Counted from the first letter of the stretch, positions 1 through 10,380 are shown. The stretch is 64,000 nt of DNA from Wolbachia endosymbiont (group B) of Germaria angustata (GCF_964026725.1 NZ_OZ034691.1:868001-932000), one strand, 5' to 3'. Numbers and translations: made by a program. Notes: generated by a model not told the origin, from the sequence alone.

Positions 1-90
1 CTCTTTGTGATATAGAGCAGCATTCATAAAATCACTGATTGATATTGACCCTTGTCTTTTATCAATTAATTTGTATATATAAGTGAGCAT
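1..90 (-). CDS. MidA-like SAM-dependent methyltransferase, N-terminal fragment (runs off left edge)
   Basis: Reading leftward from an ATG at 90, thirty codons stay open to the window edge. The peptide begins MLTYIYKLIDKRQGSIS and continues with ISDFMNAALYHKE. The pattern GxISxxxFMxxALY is the N-terminal signature of the COG1565/NDUFAF7 (MidA) methyltransferases, whose mitochondrial member methylates an arginine of complex I subunit NDUFS2. Only the start is visible, so the catalytic SAM-binding region cannot be checked. The gene is divergent from the small gene starting at 186, leaving about 95 bp of AT-rich intergenic DNA for both promoters. Confidence 0.55.
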   Translation of the reverse strand, partial: MLTYIYKLIDKRQGSISISDFMNAALYHKE

Positions 91-185
91 ATTATTAATA
101 AATGTTTAACTATAGTGTGCCATACTATAAAATAGTGGAGTATTTATATATATAATATAAGTTTAAAGGCGATAGTGCTTTGGTT

Positions 186-557
186 ATGAATAGTCAAGAT
201 ACGGATTATGTTACCCTTATACCTCAAGATGATGGTATTGAATATAAATTTAAAGAAGCTATCAATTTTGTAGAAAATAAGGTTGTAGGTGCCGACGGAT
301 TAACTTTAGCAGAAATATTTCAAGTACTAGTTCGAATGTTGAATGGTGACCTAGAGTTAGTAAAAAAAGTGCTAGCATATGCTAATATTATGGTAAAGCA
401 TGGAATGAGGTTAGCACAAGAGTCACAATTGAGCAGAGCTGATGTTCGCAGAGCTTTGGAAGGGAAAGAAAGTGTTTTCAATAGGCAAGATTTTATCAAA
501 AAACCACCTCTTGTACCTTCTATAAAATCGGTTAAAAAGAAAAGCAGAGGTCTTTAA
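186..557 (+). CDS. Conserved hypothetical protein, 123 aa
   Basis: I do not recognise a named domain. The first ATG (186) is preceded by AAGG at about 173-176, a plausible ribosome site; a TTG six bases earlier is less likely. The protein is soluble and largely helical, with an acidic N-terminal half and a Lys/Arg-rich tail (the last 25 residues hold eight basic residues). The stop codon directly abuts the ATG of the next gene at 558, so the two are almost certainly co-transcribed and perhaps translationally coupled. Function unknown; probably a Rickettsiales-restricted gene. Confidence 0.75.
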   Translation: MNSQDTDYVTLIPQDDGIEYKFKEAINFVENKVVGADGLTLAEIFQVLVRMLNGDLELVKKVLAYANIMVKHGMRLAQESQLSRADVRRALEGKESVFNRQDFIKKPPLVPSIKSVKKKSRGL

Positions 558-839
558 ATGGTTGAGTCTATAAAAAAATTTACTGTACAGTGTGATTTCA
601 AAGGGCAAAGTTCACCTTTTGCAATATACATAGGAGATCCAAAGGGTGATACTCATCCAATTCACCATCAAGATTCCTGGCTTGCAAAGGAGCGTGGAGG
701 AAACATACCTAATAAAGTCAAAGAAAGTCTGCAAAAATTATATAAGTTATCTAAAGAAAATGGAGTCTCTTTTTCAGAATTATGTGCATATGCTATTACT
801 GTAGTTAGTAATAATGATAAAAAAAATAATGGCAAATAG
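558..839 (+). CDS. Small conserved protein, DUF2610-like, 93 aa
   Basis: The ATG follows the stop codon of the upstream 123-aa gene with no gap. The sequence has a beta-rich N-terminal half (TVQCDFKG, FAIYIGDPKGD, HPIHHQDSW) and a helical C-terminal half (LQKLYKLSKENGVSFSELC) ending in a lysine tail. From memory this matches the Rickettsiales family catalogued as DUF2610, of unknown function; a profile search would settle that. The stop codon ends at 839 and the convergent dapD stop begins at 840, so the genes meet with no spacer. Confidence 0.75.
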   Translation: MVESIKKFTVQCDFKGQSSPFAIYIGDPKGDTHPIHHQDSWLAKERGGNIPNKVKESLQKLYKLSKENGVSFSELCAYAITVVSNNDKKNNGK

Positions 840-1682
840 TTAGGTTCTCAATATTTCATTTATGGAGGTTTTTGATCTTGTCTTCTCGTCTACTTTTTTT
901 ACTATAATTGCGCAATAGGTTGAAATGTTATTTTTAGATGGAATGGATCCTGGCACTACTACAGAATAAGGTGGCACTTCACCGTAAGATAGTTTACTCG
1001 TTTCTCTATCAATAATTTTTGTTGATGCTCCAATAAACACCCCCATACTAAGGACTGATCCTTCCCTTATTATGACGCCTTCGGTTACCTCACTTCGTGC
1101 TCCAATGAAGCAGTTATTCTCTATAATGACCGGAGAAGCTTGAATAGGTTCAAGAACTCCGCCTATTCCCACTCCCCCGGAAATATGGCAATTTTTTCCT
1201 ATCTGTGCACAACTACCAATTGTTGACCAGGTGTCTATCATTGTACCAGAATCAATATATGCACCAACGTTGATAAAGCTTGGCATTAGAACAACATTTT
1301 TACCTATGTAAGCAGATTGGCGGACAAAACACCCAGGAACTGCTCTAATTTTTGAATGGTAAAATTTTTCTTCATTCCATTCACTAAACTTACTACCGAT
1401 TTTGTCAAACCAGCAATTGGTGTTGTCTATTATTTTGCTTTCCTCAGTGAGGAAATGTAATAATATTGACTGCTTTATCCACTTATGTACTATCCATTCT
1501 CCACTTGATAGCTTTTCTGCTACTCTAATTTTACCACTGTCAAGTAACTCAATTACCTCTTTGATTATTAATCTTGCTTCGTGTTTTAGATTATAGTCGT
1601 TAAGTTTTTCTTTATCTTTCCAAATATTTTCTATCTCACCTTGTAATTTTTTAGTTGCAAATTTTTCATTTATTATATACAT
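840..1682 (-). CDS. dapD: 2,3,4,5-tetrahydropyridine-2,6-dicarboxylate N-succinyltransferase
   Basis: DapD transfers succinyl from succinyl-CoA to tetrahydrodipicolinate in the succinylase branch of lysine and meso-diaminopimelate synthesis. The 280 residues match the family length (E. coli about 274). Residues 1-100 form the helical N-terminal domain. Residues 113-240 carry hexapeptide repeats of a left-handed beta helix, including RAVPG (113-117), GTMIDTW (146-152), GSCAQIG (156-162) and GARSEVTEG (194-202); D150 and E198 correspond to the catalytic Asp/Glu pair of characterised DapD. Wolbachia and Anaplasma retain DAP synthesis although the cell wall is minimal. The gene is divergent from the zinc-ribbon gene at 1721 across a 38-bp spacer. 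Confidence 0.96.
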   Translation of the reverse strand: MYIINEKFATKKLQGEIENIWKDKEKLNDYNLKHEARLIIKEVIELLDSGKIRVAEKLSSGEWIVHKWIKQSILLHFLTEESKIIDNTNCWFDKIGSKFSEWNEEKFYHSKIRAVPGCFVRQSAYIGKNVVLMPSFINVGAYIDSGTMIDTWSTIGSCAQIGKNCHISGGVGIGGVLEPIQASPVIIENNCFIGARSEVTEGVIIREGSVLSMGVFIGASTKIIDRETSKLSYGEVPPYSVVVPGSIPSKNNISTYCAIIVKKVDEKTRSKTSINEILRT

Positions 1683-1720
1683 ATTGATATCAAATTTATA
1701 TTATTTTATACGTAAGCACT

Positions 1721-2131
1721 ATGAAAATACAATGTCATAATTGTACTAAAACTTACTTAGTGTCTCGTGGGCAAATAGGTGAATCTGGAAGAAAAGTGAA
1801 ATGTACAAACTGCAATCACATGTGGCATGAGTATCTAAAAGAAATGTCAAGTGAATTGTGCCCTGCTGTTATACAAGAAAAAAAAGCTAGCTGGAGGCAA
1901 AGTTTAACTCTAGCTTTTGCAACAGTTGCAGGGTTATGCGTTATAATTGTTGGTGGTATCTTTCCAGGAGAGGTAAGTAAGATATATAAAGCAGTTAGTT
2001 CATATAAAGATTCAATAAGCCATAAATTAGGATACAAAAAAGTGCAAACGGAAAATTCAAATGCGAGAGAACTTGTTGTAAATGAGTTTTATCAAGATTA
2101 CCTTTTTCTATCTAATTTTAGATCTAGTTAA
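1721..2131 (+). CDS. Zinc-ribbon (MJ0042-type) single-pass membrane protein, 136 aa
   Basis: The N-terminus holds a CxxC...CxxC zinc ribbon (C5, C8, C28, C31) with the spacing and GxxGRKVKCxxC context of the MJ0042/zinc_ribbon_5 family, which is common at the N-terminus of alphaproteobacterial membrane proteins. A hydrophobic segment at about residues 61-82 follows, then a short C-terminal region of about 50 residues. The ribbon would be cytoplasmic and the tail periplasmic if the helix is a simple anchor. Longer homologues often carry extra domains that this short Wolbachia version lacks. The specific role is unknown. Confidence 0.85.
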   Translation: MKIQCHNCTKTYLVSRGQIGESGRKVKCTNCNHMWHEYLKEMSSELCPAVIQEKKASWRQSLTLAFATVAGLCVIIVGGIFPGEVSKIYKAVSSYKDSISHKLGYKKVQTENSNARELVVNEFYQDYLFLSNFRSS

Positions 2132-2156
2132 ATAGGCATGAGTCATCAATGTTATG

Positions 2157-2224
2157 CAAGTAACTACACTGACTCCTTTATGGTAGTGTCAGCTACTTTC
2201 ATAACACCCTATGGTTGTTATGAA
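2157..2224. repeat. Degenerate palindromic element with hairpins
   Basis: Two nested inverted repeats follow the zinc-ribbon gene. The first pairs AAGTAACTACACT with AGTGTCAGCTACTT imperfectly and resembles the AGTAGCTGACACTGG core of the palindromes found elsewhere in this window. The second is a perfect 9-bp stem (TTCATAACA / TGTTATGAA, 2198-2206 and 2216-2224) with a 9-nt loop. There is no run of T after it, so it is not a classic intrinsic terminator, although it could still end or stabilise the upstream transcript. Confidence 0.5.
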
Positions 2225-2327
2225 TCGTTTACTATAGGTTTGTTTTAGAAGCTTACATTTGGAAAACTAGTATGGATTTTTCCTACTTATGTGCTACTAT
2301 AAGCCTGTAATGATAAAATAAGTAGAT

Positions 2328-4127
2328 ATGGATAAGTTAGCATACGAAATCATAGAACATGAATATGATGTGGTAATAGTAGGTGCAGGTGGAGCAGGGC
2401 TTAGAGCAACACTTGGAATGGCTGCAACTAATTTTTCAGTTGCCTGCATTTCTAAAATTTTCCCTACACGAAGTCATACAGTTGCAGCGCAAGGAGGAAT
2501 TAGTGCAGCTTTGAGTAATATTGCTGAAGATGACTGGCGCTGGCATGCATATGATACAATAAAAGGTTCAGACTGGCTTGGCGATCAAGATGCAATAGAG
2601 TATATGTGTAAAAATGCTGTCAAAGCTGTGATTGAACTTGAAAATTTTGGTGTACCCTTTTCTCGTACGGAAGATGGAAAAATATATCAGCGTGCCTTTG
2701 GTGGAATGACAACTCACTTTGGTAAAGGAAAATCGGCTCAGCGTACTTGTGCAGCAGCAGATAAAACTGGGCATGCAATTCTTCATACTCTATATCAGCA
2801 ATGTCTTAAATTTAACGCTGAATTTTTTGTCGAATATTTTGTAATCGATTTGATTATGGACAAAGGGACATGCTGTGGGGTGATAGCTTGGTCGCTGTGT
2901 GATGGTACGTTGCATAGATTTCGTGCACATTCTGTGGTAATAGCAACAGGTGGTTATGGACGTGTTTATTTTTCTGCAACAAGTGCACACACCTGCACAG
3001 GTGATGGTAATGGCATGGTGGTAAGAGCTGGGTTGCCACTTGAAGATATGGAATTTGTGCAATTTCATCCAACAGGAATATATGGCTCAGGGTGCTTGAT
3101 GACGGAAGGATGCCGCGGTGAAGGTGGGTACCTCGTTAATTCTCAGGGTGAGAAGTTTATGGAACGTTATGCGCCAAAGGCAAAAGATTTGGCTTCTCGT
3201 GATGTAGTAAGTCGAGCAATGACAATTGAAATTAGAGAGGGAAGAGGAGTTGGGCCAAAGAAAGATCACATGTACTTGAATATAGCTCATCTTGATCCGG
3301 AAGTAATAAAGCTCAGATTGCCAGGTATTAGTGAAACAGCAAAGACCTTTGCAAGAGTTGATGTTACTAAAGATCCGATACCTGTTATTCCAACTGTTCA
3401 CTATAACATGGGAGGTATTCCAACCAACTATCATGGGGAAGTGATCACGTTGCAAAAAGGTAAAGAAGAAGTGGTAGAAGGATTATTTGCAATAGGAGAG
3501 GCAGCATGTGTTTCTGTACATGGTGCAAATCGACTAGGTTCCAACTCGCTTCTTGATCTTGTGGTTTTTGGTAGAGCTGCCGCGCTTAGGGCAAAAGAAA
3601 AATTGAAACCTGATACACCACATAAAAAATTGCATTCAGACTGCACAGACTTGATAGTAGATAGATTTAATAAAATGAGATTTGCTTCTGGAGAGTTCAA
3701 AGTAGCAAAAATACGAAGTGAAATGCAGAACACTATGCAGAAATATGCATCGGTATTCCGTGTTGCTAAAGTTTTAGAGGAAGGTAAAAAAGCTATAAAA
3801 GAAGTAGCAAAAATGATGCCTAACATTGCAGTTGAAGATCGTAGTATGATATGGAATAGTGATTTGGTTGAAGCTCTGGAGCTTGCCAATATGATTCCAC
3901 AAGCAGTTATTACCATGGAATGCGCATCTAATCGCGAGGAAAGCAGAGGTGCTCATGCTCGTGAAGATTTCCCTGAACGTGATGATAAAAACTGGATGAA
4001 ACATACTATGGCATGGCTTAAAGAAAAGAAAAACCAAGTCAGTGTAGAGATTGACTATAAAAAAGTTGCTGAAAAAACTCTGAGCGATGAGATTGATTTC
4101 ATCACCCCGGAAAAGAGAATTTATTAG
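2328..4127 (+). CDS. sdhA: Succinate dehydrogenase flavoprotein subunit
   Basis: SdhA oxidises succinate to fumarate in complex II, passing electrons through FAD to SdhB. The 599 residues match alphaproteobacterial and mitochondrial SDHA. Visible signatures are the FAD dinucleotide fold GAGGAG at residues 19-24, SHTVAAQGG (49-57) with H50 as the histidine that covalently binds FAD in this family, an HFGKG segment, and the [14 protein letters not shown] segment of the capping and active-site region. The Fe-S subunit gene sdhB is not adjacent on either side, so the complex is encoded at separate loci. The 3' end overlaps the convergent ankyrin gene by 26 bp. Confidence 0.98.
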   Translation: MDKLAYEIIEHEYDVVIVGAGGAGLRATLGMAATNFSVACISKIFPTRSHTVAAQGGISAALSNIAEDDWRWHAYDTIKGSDWLGDQDAIEYMCKNAVKAVIELENFGVPFSRTEDGKIYQRAFGGMTTHFGKGKSAQRTCAAADKTGHAILHTLYQQCLKFNAEFFVEYFVIDLIMDKGTCCGVIAWSLCDGTLHRFRAHSVVIATGGYGRVYFSATSAHTCTGDGNGMVVRAGLPLEDMEFVQFHPTGIYGSGCLMTEGCRGEGGYLVNSQGEKFMERYAPKAKDLASRDVVSRAMTIEIREGRGVGPKKDHMYLNIAHLDPEVIKLRLPGISETAKTFARVDVTKDPIPVIPTVHYNMGGIPTNYHGEVITLQKGKEEVVEGLFAIGEAACVSVHGANRLGSNSLLDLVVFGRAAALRAKEKLKPDTPHKKLHSDCTDLIVDRFNKMRFASGEFKVAKIRSEMQNTMQKYASVFRVAKVLEEGKKAIKEVAKMMPNIAVEDRSMIWNSDLVEALELANMIPQAVITMECASNREESRGAHAREDFPERDDKNWMKHTMAWLKEKKNQVSVEIDYKKVAEKTLSDEIDFITPEKRIY

Positions 4128-6396
4128 TTAACCCATCTGGTTTATTTATAAATTGACGTAGTATTGATACATAGCTCATTTGAGTAGCTGGGCTTTCTGT
4201 ATGCTCCGATTGATTTGACGATCTTTGTACTTCTTGCTCTGCTGAGTTGTTAGCTAAATTTTGTTGTTCAGTAATATTTTCAGGTTGTTTTGCAGCTAGG
4301 TGATCATCTTTACGGCTTTGCTTATCGTTGGTTAATTCCTTAACAGACTTCCTAATGCCGCTAAGTCCCAAAGTGAATATCAGACAGACCACTCCTGTTA
4401 TAGCTATGATGGGTAACGCCGCTTCCATTGCAATTTGTCCTTGAAAGCAAGAAAGTGTTACCATTGTAATAATAGTAGTTGCTACTGTGATTGCTAACAA
4501 TACACTAGCTCTTCTGCCAGGATCAATGCATTTCCATGCAGCTTTGAGGCCATCTCCTGTTTTGTGTAGAATATGCTGACATTTTTTTGAAAAAGTTCTA
4601 ACGTTATATTTTTTTTCAAGTTTTTTCCTTAGTTCTTTAGCTTTTACCTTTCCTTCTTGTGGAGTTTTTGAGTAATTTTCTAAATTACGTAAAGTGCAAT
4701 AATATTTTTCAGTATGAAATTCTCGATCTTTTAGTTTCAGAGAACGGGAATCAGCACCTATTTCTAGCAGCTTTGCACAAAACTTTGTTGTATTGTCGTA
4801 CTTTTTCCCTAGATCAAAAATTGTTTTCATTTGCGAAAGGTGGTTGCCTTTTTCTGCTTTTTTTGTTAATGATACTTGTAGCGGTGTTCTTCCTTCTTCG
4901 TTAATGGCCTTTATGGCCTTACCTAACTGATCTTCAGATATTTCTTTTTCTTTTACTAAACTGGAAATCAACTCCAAGCATGCAACCTTTTGTTCTCCTT
5001 TTAGCGAAGCAATATAGTGCAAAGCATTATTACCCTCTTTGTCTTGAGCAGTAATGTCTGCACTATTTTGGAGAAATAACTCTAAGGCTTTATATCTATT
5101 TGTTTTTTCAAATTTTTTATCTGTACATGATCGATTCTCATTTTTTTCTTTTATATGCTGGAATAACTGATGTAGAGGTGTTTGTTTTGCTGTATTTTCA
5201 GCATTTATAGCTTTTTTAAACTGTGCTTTAAGATACTCTTTTTCTTCCTCCTTACTTACATTTAATATTATATTTGAAAATTCAAACTTTCGTTTTTGCT
5301 TTAATTCTAAAACTATTAGATGTAAAGCATTATTACCATCTGTATCTTTCAGGCTAATATCTGCCCCTTTTTGCAATAACTCTTCAAAACGTTCTTTATC
5401 ATTATCTTTAATTGCTAAATGTAGTTGATAATTATCATTACTATCTGGAGTATTTATGGTATGGGCTATAACTTCTTCAACTTTTGTTTTTATTTCTGGT
5501 TTTCGCTCAGCCAATTTTTCTAAAAATTTAAGATAGTATTCATTTTGCTTTTTAGATAATTTTTCTAAATCCTCTGTAGGTAAGCTTAGCTTGGCTCTAT
5601 ACTTTAACAATTTTACAAGAAACTTAAGTGTGTTATCGTTATCTTGGATTGTGTGAGAATCATGTTTCCCTTTTTTTATCTTGTTAATTAGTGCTACCTG
5701 AAAAGGAGTCTTTCCTTCTTGATTTTCACTATCAATAAGTTGTACTAAATTTTTCTCGTTAGCTATTTTTATCAAGGTATCTAGAAACTTAAGCTTTTGT
5801 TTCTTTTTGAGCGATGCAATAAGGTGTAAAATATTATTTCCTTTTTTATCTGTTATGCCACTGACATTTGTGCAATCTTTTAGGTATTTTCTAAATTTCC
5901 TGTTGTTTCCATTTTGGATTGCATTTAGTAACTGGTCATTATCAGAATCCGATATTCCATTTATTCTATCTTCAAAATCGCTACCGTAGCCACTTTCTTG
6001 TTCATTGTATCTACTCAAACAACTTTTAGTGATTTCAGAAATTACTTGGTTTTTTGTTTCATTTGATATTCTTTTCGATCGTTCTATTACTTCACCTAGC
6101 ACTGGAAGGAAACATTGGACATAATATCTGTGATATTTTTCCTGTTCTCTAAGCGATTCTTCTAATTTAGTTAATACTTCAGGACTAGCGCCTTCCTTAA
6201 ATAACCTTTTACATTCCTTGAGTGTTCCATCTCGACTTCTTGGTTTTTCATGCTTATGTTTTTCTTTTTTTACCTTTCTCTCTATAATATTATACAATTG
6301 CTTGTCTTTTTTATCTTGCTCTGGTTTTTTATTTTTGTTTATACATTTGTCTAGTTTATTTGCATTACTAACTAATACACTTGAATCTATAACCAT
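4102..6396 (-). CDS. Large ankyrin-repeat protein with two C-terminal membrane helices, 764 aa
   Basis: The N-terminal 90 residues are highly charged. Several ankyrin units follow, recognised by [66 protein letters not shown] and [12 protein letters not shown]. They are irregular and longer than the 33-residue consensus because each helix pair carries lysine-rich insertions. Two hydrophobic helices at about 630-651 and 659-681 precede an 83-residue polar tail. Ankyrin proteins are candidate type IV secretion effectors in Wolbachia; the double membrane anchor would instead allow display on the bacterial or vacuolar membrane. The start at 6396 opens directly into a charged helix; no strong ribosome site is seen. 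Its 3' end overlaps sdhA. Confidence 0.9.
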   Translation of the reverse strand: MVIDSSVLVSNANKLDKCINKNKKPEQDKKDKQLYNIIERKVKKEKHKHEKPRSRDGTLKECKRLFKEGASPEVLTKLEESLREQEKYHRYYVQCFLPVLGEVIERSKRISNETKNQVISEITKSCLSRYNEQESGYGSDFEDRINGISDSDNDQLLNAIQNGNNRKFRKYLKDCTNVSGITDKKGNNILHLIASLKKKQKLKFLDTLIKIANEKNLVQLIDSENQEGKTPFQVALINKIKKGKHDSHTIQDNDNTLKFLVKLLKYRAKLSLPTEDLEKLSKKQNEYYLKFLEKLAERKPEIKTKVEEVIAHTINTPDSNDNYQLHLAIKDNDKERFEELLQKGADISLKDTDGNNALHLIVLELKQKRKFEFSNIILNVSKEEEKEYLKAQFKKAINAENTAKQTPLHQLFQHIKEKNENRSCTDKKFEKTNRYKALELFLQNSADITAQDKEGNNALHYIASLKGEQKVACLELISSLVKEKEISEDQLGKAIKAINEEGRTPLQVSLTKKAEKGNHLSQMKTIFDLGKKYDNTTKFCAKLLEIGADSRSLKLKDREFHTEKYYCTLRNLENYSKTPQEGKVKAKELRKKLEKKYNVRTFSKKCQHILHKTGDGLKAAWKCIDPGRRASVLLAITVATTIITMVTLSCFQGQIAMEAALPIIAITGVVCLIFTLGLSGIRKSVKELTNDKQSRKDDHLAAKQPENITEQQNLANNSAEQEVQRSSNQSEHTESPATQMSYVSILRQFINKPDGLTNKFSFPG

Positions 6397-6646
6397 ATAA
6401 AAACCTCAATATTAAAGCTATTTGGCGTTAGCGCTTCAACTAACAGCCTATTGAATTGGACTTTTAAATTGAGCTAGATGTTATCGAAATATAGGTGGAA
6501 AGCTAGTTTCTATTAGAAAATCTATTGTCATAATTAAATCCCCACTTTAGCACTTGTCTACTATTTTAACTATTTTATCTTAAAGAATAATAAATGTGGC
6601 TAAACTGTGAAGCGTGAATGCTGCTAAAAGAGATAAACAAATATTT

Positions 6647-7255
6647 TTATAGATCTTTCGGGCTTTGTTTTTCTTCTAATTTTTTAATCCTTTCTTTATT
6701 TAGTATTGATTTTATCTCTTCTACGCTTTTATCAAGATCATCATTAACTATGACGTAATCATATTTATTACTTTTACTTATCTCTTTTTGGGCTTCGGAT
6801 AATCTTCGCTCTATTTCAATTTCATCATCACTATTACGCCTTTGTAGACGCAGTCTAAGCTCTTCCATTGAGGGAGGTAGTATAAAAACACTTACAACTT
6901 TTTCTCTTAAGATTTCAAATAAATGAAATGCTCCTTGCCAATCTATATTCAGTAAAACACTTATGCCACTACTCAGGTTTTGTTCTATAAAATCTTTTGG
7001 TATACCGTAAAAATTTTCAAAAACTTTAGCATATTCAAGCATTTGACCAGCCTTACATAGTTCATGAAACTTTTCTTCAGTAACGAAAAAATAGTCTTTT
7101 CCATTTACTTCACCGGGACGAGGTTTGCGTGTAGTTACAGAAATAGACATAACTAAATCGGTTGATTGCTCAAGTAATTTTTCTGATATAGTAGTTTTTC
7201 CAGCTCCAGAAGGAGAGGATAGAATCAGTAGTATGCCCTCATTTTTTACGTTCAT
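6647..7255 (-). CDS. gmk: Guanylate kinase
   Basis: Gmk phosphorylates GMP to GDP with ATP in the cytosol. The 202 residues match the bacterial family (E. coli 207). The P-loop lies near residues 14-22 (SPSGAGKTT), followed by SVTTRKPRPGEVNGKDYFFV, which holds the GMP-binding Ser/Arg/Tyr set, and VLLNIDWQG and a LID segment rich in Arg (RLRLQRR). It sits 35 bp downstream of the pentapeptide-repeat gene on the same strand, so this housekeeping gene probably shares a transcript with two exported proteins. Confidence 0.97.
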   Translation of the reverse strand: MNVKNEGILLILSSPSGAGKTTISEKLLEQSTDLVMSISVTTRKPRPGEVNGKDYFFVTEEKFHELCKAGQMLEYAKVFENFYGIPKDFIEQNLSSGISVLLNIDWQGAFHLFEILREKVVSVFILPPSMEELRLRLQRRNSDDEIEIERRLSEAQKEISKSNKYDYVIVNDDLDKSVEEIKSILNKERIKKLEEKQSPKDL

Positions 7256-7290
7256 TTTTCCTTATTTAACAAGTACATTATAGAGCTTTT

Positions 7291-9057
7291 TTAAGACTTT
7301 GTATTTTTTGAATCAAAGTTTAAAAGACTAGAGCCCTCTAAATTAGAATTTGATAAATTGGCATCAATAAGAGAGGAATTATCAAAGACAGTATAACGTA
7401 AATCGGCTTTTTCAAGACTTGCCTTATTCAAATTAACGTTTACAAACTTTGCTCTACTTAATATTGAATTAGAAAAATTAGCATTTTCTAAATTCATGTC
7501 TTTAAACTCAAAGTAAGAATAATTTACATCAAATTTTTCACCCTGCGATATTTTCTCTTGCAGATCTTTAATTGAAGTTATAGCACTCTCTAGACCTGTA
7601 ATTTTGTTCTGTCCCTGATTGTCAATCAAAATTGAATTATCAAATTTGCAATCTGTTAAATGAATATCAGCAATTGAACTTTTATATATGCTTGAAGAGA
7701 GAAAAGACATATCACTTATTGTCGAATCACTCAAATTGCTAAGAAAAAAACTAGTCTTTCTAAAGGTATTATCATATAACACGGAGAATTTGAAATCACT
7801 TTCAATAAAATTTGAATTAGTGACTTTTAAGTTAGACCAGCTCGAATTATCAGCTAATAATTTGAAGAATATTGAATTTTCTATCTCACTGAAGTCAATA
7901 CTATGGTGGGAAAGAGTACTATTATAAATTTGAGAGTCTTGAATTTTTGTCTTATACATTGAAGTTGTGGAAAGATCTGAATCTTCTATTTTTGCAGAGG
8001 TAAACAATGAATGGTCAAAGAACGAACCATTCATGTCAGAATTTACAACTTTAGTATTATGAAACTTTCCATGACAAATGTTAGCGTTATAGGTATTAAC
8101 TTTATGCAATTCACTAAAACTAAAATCAATATTAGATAAATCAGCATCCTGAAGGTCTGATTCGAAAACATATGCATGTTTTATCTTGGAACCATTTAGT
8201 ATAGATTTAATGAAGTTTGAATTATCCCCTTTCACATAGGAAATTTGTGAATTGCTTAAATTGGCTTTTTCAAAGTTACTATCAACTATAATAGAAGCAT
8301 TAAAATAGGCGTTCGAAAGATTGCTACCTGTAAAATCCAATTTTTTTATTTTAGCACCGTATATATTAGCGTTTTTTAGTGAAGAGAATTGTATCTTGAG
8401 CTTGTGTGCATCCACTCCAAAGAAACTTGCATTGTCGAAATTATTCTTCTGCATAACAGTGTCGTTTATTTCACTATCACTAAAATTGATGTAGCTGGCA
8501 CTTGAGTTTGATAAATTGGAGAAATTCATTTTTACATTCAAGAATTTGGTATGCAAACCAATTATATTACGCATACTTACTTTGTTGAGATTAGAATTGA
8601 CAAAATCAGCATAACTGATATTAGATTGATCAAATATGATATCTATTAGATTTGTAGAAGCAAATTTTGAAAAACTTAAATTTGTGCCTTTTATTTTAAC
8701 ACCATGTAAATTAGCATTGGAAAAATTAGCACCACGCAAATCAACATCGATAAAAGACACATCTGATAAATCGGTGTTAGAAAAATCGGCACCAATTAAA
8801 CTTACTCCATCAAAAATAGATTTGCTTAAATACAATTGACTAAAATTAGCACCATTTAAATTAGGACCAAAACCTTTCTTAAAATCTTGTGGTATGCCTG
8901 CTTTGTTGCACTGTACTAAAAATTTAGCAAAATCTTTTGTATTGTAAGATACGTATTTTACATCGTGCAGAGCACTTAAAAAATCATTGATTGCATCATC
9001 TCCATAGCATAAATGACCAACTAAAATTAATATCAAAAGTCTAATTATCTTTTGCAT
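7291..9057 (-). CDS. Exported pentapeptide-repeat protein, 588 aa
   Basis: A signal peptide occupies about residues 1-19 (hydrophobic LLILILVGHLCYG). Nearly all the remainder is built of A(D/N)LxX pentapeptides such as ADFSN, ADLSN, ANFSN and ANLHG, predicting one long right-handed quadrilateral beta helix of well over 60 coils. A short non-repeat block near residue 480 (helical, DLQEKISQGEKF) interrupts it before the final repeats. The export signal distinguishes it from DNA-gyrase-protecting pentapeptide proteins, which are cytosolic; a surface or periplasmic scaffold is more likely. The first 17 bases overlap the end of the upstream exported ankyrin gene, so the two are translationally linked. 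Confidence 0.93.
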   Translation of the reverse strand: MQKIIRLLILILVGHLCYGDDAINDFLSALHDVKYVSYNTKDFAKFLVQCNKAGIPQDFKKGFGPNLNGANFSQLYLSKSIFDGVSLIGADFSNTDLSDVSFIDVDLRGANFSNANLHGVKIKGTNLSFSKFASTNLIDIIFDQSNISYADFVNSNLNKVSMRNIIGLHTKFLNVKMNFSNLSNSSASYINFSDSEINDTVMQKNNFDNASFFGVDAHKLKIQFSSLKNANIYGAKIKKLDFTGSNLSNAYFNASIIVDSNFEKANLSNSQISYVKGDNSNFIKSILNGSKIKHAYVFESDLQDADLSNIDFSFSELHKVNTYNANICHGKFHNTKVVNSDMNGSFFDHSLFTSAKIEDSDLSTTSMYKTKIQDSQIYNSTLSHHSIDFSEIENSIFFKLLADNSSWSNLKVTNSNFIESDFKFSVLYDNTFRKTSFFLSNLSDSTISDMSFLSSSIYKSSIADIHLTDCKFDNSILIDNQGQNKITGLESAITSIKDLQEKISQGEKFDVNYSYFEFKDMNLENANFSNSILSRAKFVNVNLNKASLEKADLRYTVFDNSSLIDANLSNSNLEGSSLLNFDSKNTKS

Positions 9058-10009
9058 CGCAGGTACTTTCTTTTGTTTTTATAGCAAAGTTATACATCTC
9101 TGAGTCTTCTTCATTGTTTATTTCTTTATCCTCTAAAAGGTATGGCATCATTTCAGCAATTGCATTTATTATATCGATCTGCTTTTTCTCAATTGCTATG
9201 TCAATAGGGGACTTAAAATTATTATCAACTACTCTAGGATCAGCACCTTGTAATAAGAGAAAGCGAACTGTGTCTATTTGACCTTGTTTCACTGCATAAA
9301 TTAGAGGAGTATCACCCAATTTATTTCTAAATCTTAGTATTTCTTGAATTGTTAATCCAATTTTTTCTAGCTTATTTATTACTCCTCTTAGACAAATTAA
9401 GTTGCCCTTCTTGATGCAGTAAAAAAATTGCTTACTGTAATCATCAGTAAATATAGTTTTAGGAAGGTGCTCATTTAGGCTATCATATTGTCTTTTATAT
9501 ATAGACTTGCTTTTATGTTTTTTTATTTCTTTGTTTAGCTTTGTCCATTTTTCGCTTTCTTCATTTTTTTTGTTCACAGGTGTTATATTGTCAGGCTGTT
9601 CTTCTTTCTTTTTCTCTGTTAATTGGCTTGTTGAAAGTTCGGTGTCTTTTTTGCTAATCTCCTCTTCAGGCTGTAGGTTTGTTTGATTATTGTGACTGAT
9701 TTTCTTCTCTTCAGGTTCTTCTTTTTTTTCTTCTGATAAAGGACTTGTTAGAGCTTTGGTATCTTTTATATTAGTCTTCTCTTCAGACTGTAGGTTTGTT
9801 TGATTACTTGAAGGTACTTCTTCATTGATTACATTTGTTGGGTCTGTGCTTTCTTTGAGTTCGCCCAGAAGCGGAGAAGTTTTTTCAGCATCAGTGTTGC
9901 TTTTCGATACGTCTTCTTGATTTATATTTTCTTCAGGTTGCTCTATAGCAAACAGGTTAGATGATAAAAATATAGCAACTAATAGTATGAAATATAAAGT
10001 ATTCTTCAT
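9041..10009 (-). CDS. Exported ankyrin protein with acidic tandem-repeat region, 322 aa
   Basis: A classical signal peptide spans residues 1-21 (FILLVAIFLSSNLFA). Residues about 25-145 form a Glu/Lys/Thr-rich, low-complexity region with two imperfect copies of a unit of about 40 residues that starts NQTNLQ(S/P)EE and ends (E/T)(E/K)KKEE. The C-terminal half holds a helical domain and two clear ankyrin units (LGDTPLIYAVKQGQIDTVRFLL, QGADPRVVDNN...SPIDIAIEKKQ). Export through Sec suggests a periplasmic or surface location rather than direct type IV secretion. It is the first gene of a probable operon with the pentapeptide-repeat protein and gmk. Confidence 0.92.
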   Translation of the reverse strand: MKNTLYFILLVAIFLSSNLFAIEQPEENINQEDVSKSNTDAEKTSPLLGELKESTDPTNVINEEVPSSNQTNLQSEEKTNIKDTKALTSPLSEEKKEEPEEKKISHNNQTNLQPEEEISKKDTELSTSQLTEKKKEEQPDNITPVNKKNEESEKWTKLNKEIKKHKSKSIYKRQYDSLNEHLPKTIFTDDYSKQFFYCIKKGNLICLRGVINKLEKIGLTIQEILRFRNKLGDTPLIYAVKQGQIDTVRFLLLQGADPRVVDNNFKSPIDIAIEKKQIDIINAIAEMMPYLLEDKEINNEEDSEMYNFAIKTKESTCDAKDN

Positions 10010-10189
10010 AAATATTATGATTAATTAAAATGATACTATAATCAAATGATTAATCTACAGTAAAAAATGCCTTAGGGTTTTATTTATAAAAAACATTTAT
10101 ATTACCTTTTCTATACGAGTAGAATTTTGCAAAGACTGAATATCAAAGTTTTTCCCATTTATTTAGGTTTTACCTTAAATTGTCATTGG

Positions 10190-10380
10190 AGTAGCTGACA
10201 CTGTTTTTTTTCTGGATTCCAGCGTCACGCGCTGGAATGACACCTTCATAATGTTATTCCATTTCTCTTGTCATCCCAGTACTTGATACTGGGATCCATT
10301 TTCCATCATCATTAGAAACGTTATATTTTAGCATAACTTTTATGCTCGCAAATTTAACTGGATGCCAGTGCTGGCTACTT
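10190..10380. repeat. Dispersed palindromic (MITE-like) element, compound copy
   Basis: Two hairpins lie within the 561-bp gap between the ankyrin gene and IS110. ATTCCAGCG/CGCTGGAAT (10216-10238) has a 5-nt loop. The second stem, around 10275-10305, pairs TCCCAGTA with TACTGGGA. Both carry the flanking TGTCAT/ATGACA words shared by the other palindromes in this window. A decayed third arm (GGAGTAGCTGACACTG) begins near 10190. The rest of the gap (10010-10190 and 10381-10570) is AT-rich with no convincing gene. Confidence 0.75.

Noticed and set aside
3431-3916. A 161-codon frame antisense to sdhA, and several shorter antisense frames within sdhA, gatA, gyrB and polA
   Set aside because: All lie wholly inside highly conserved genes on the other strand and show no family features.
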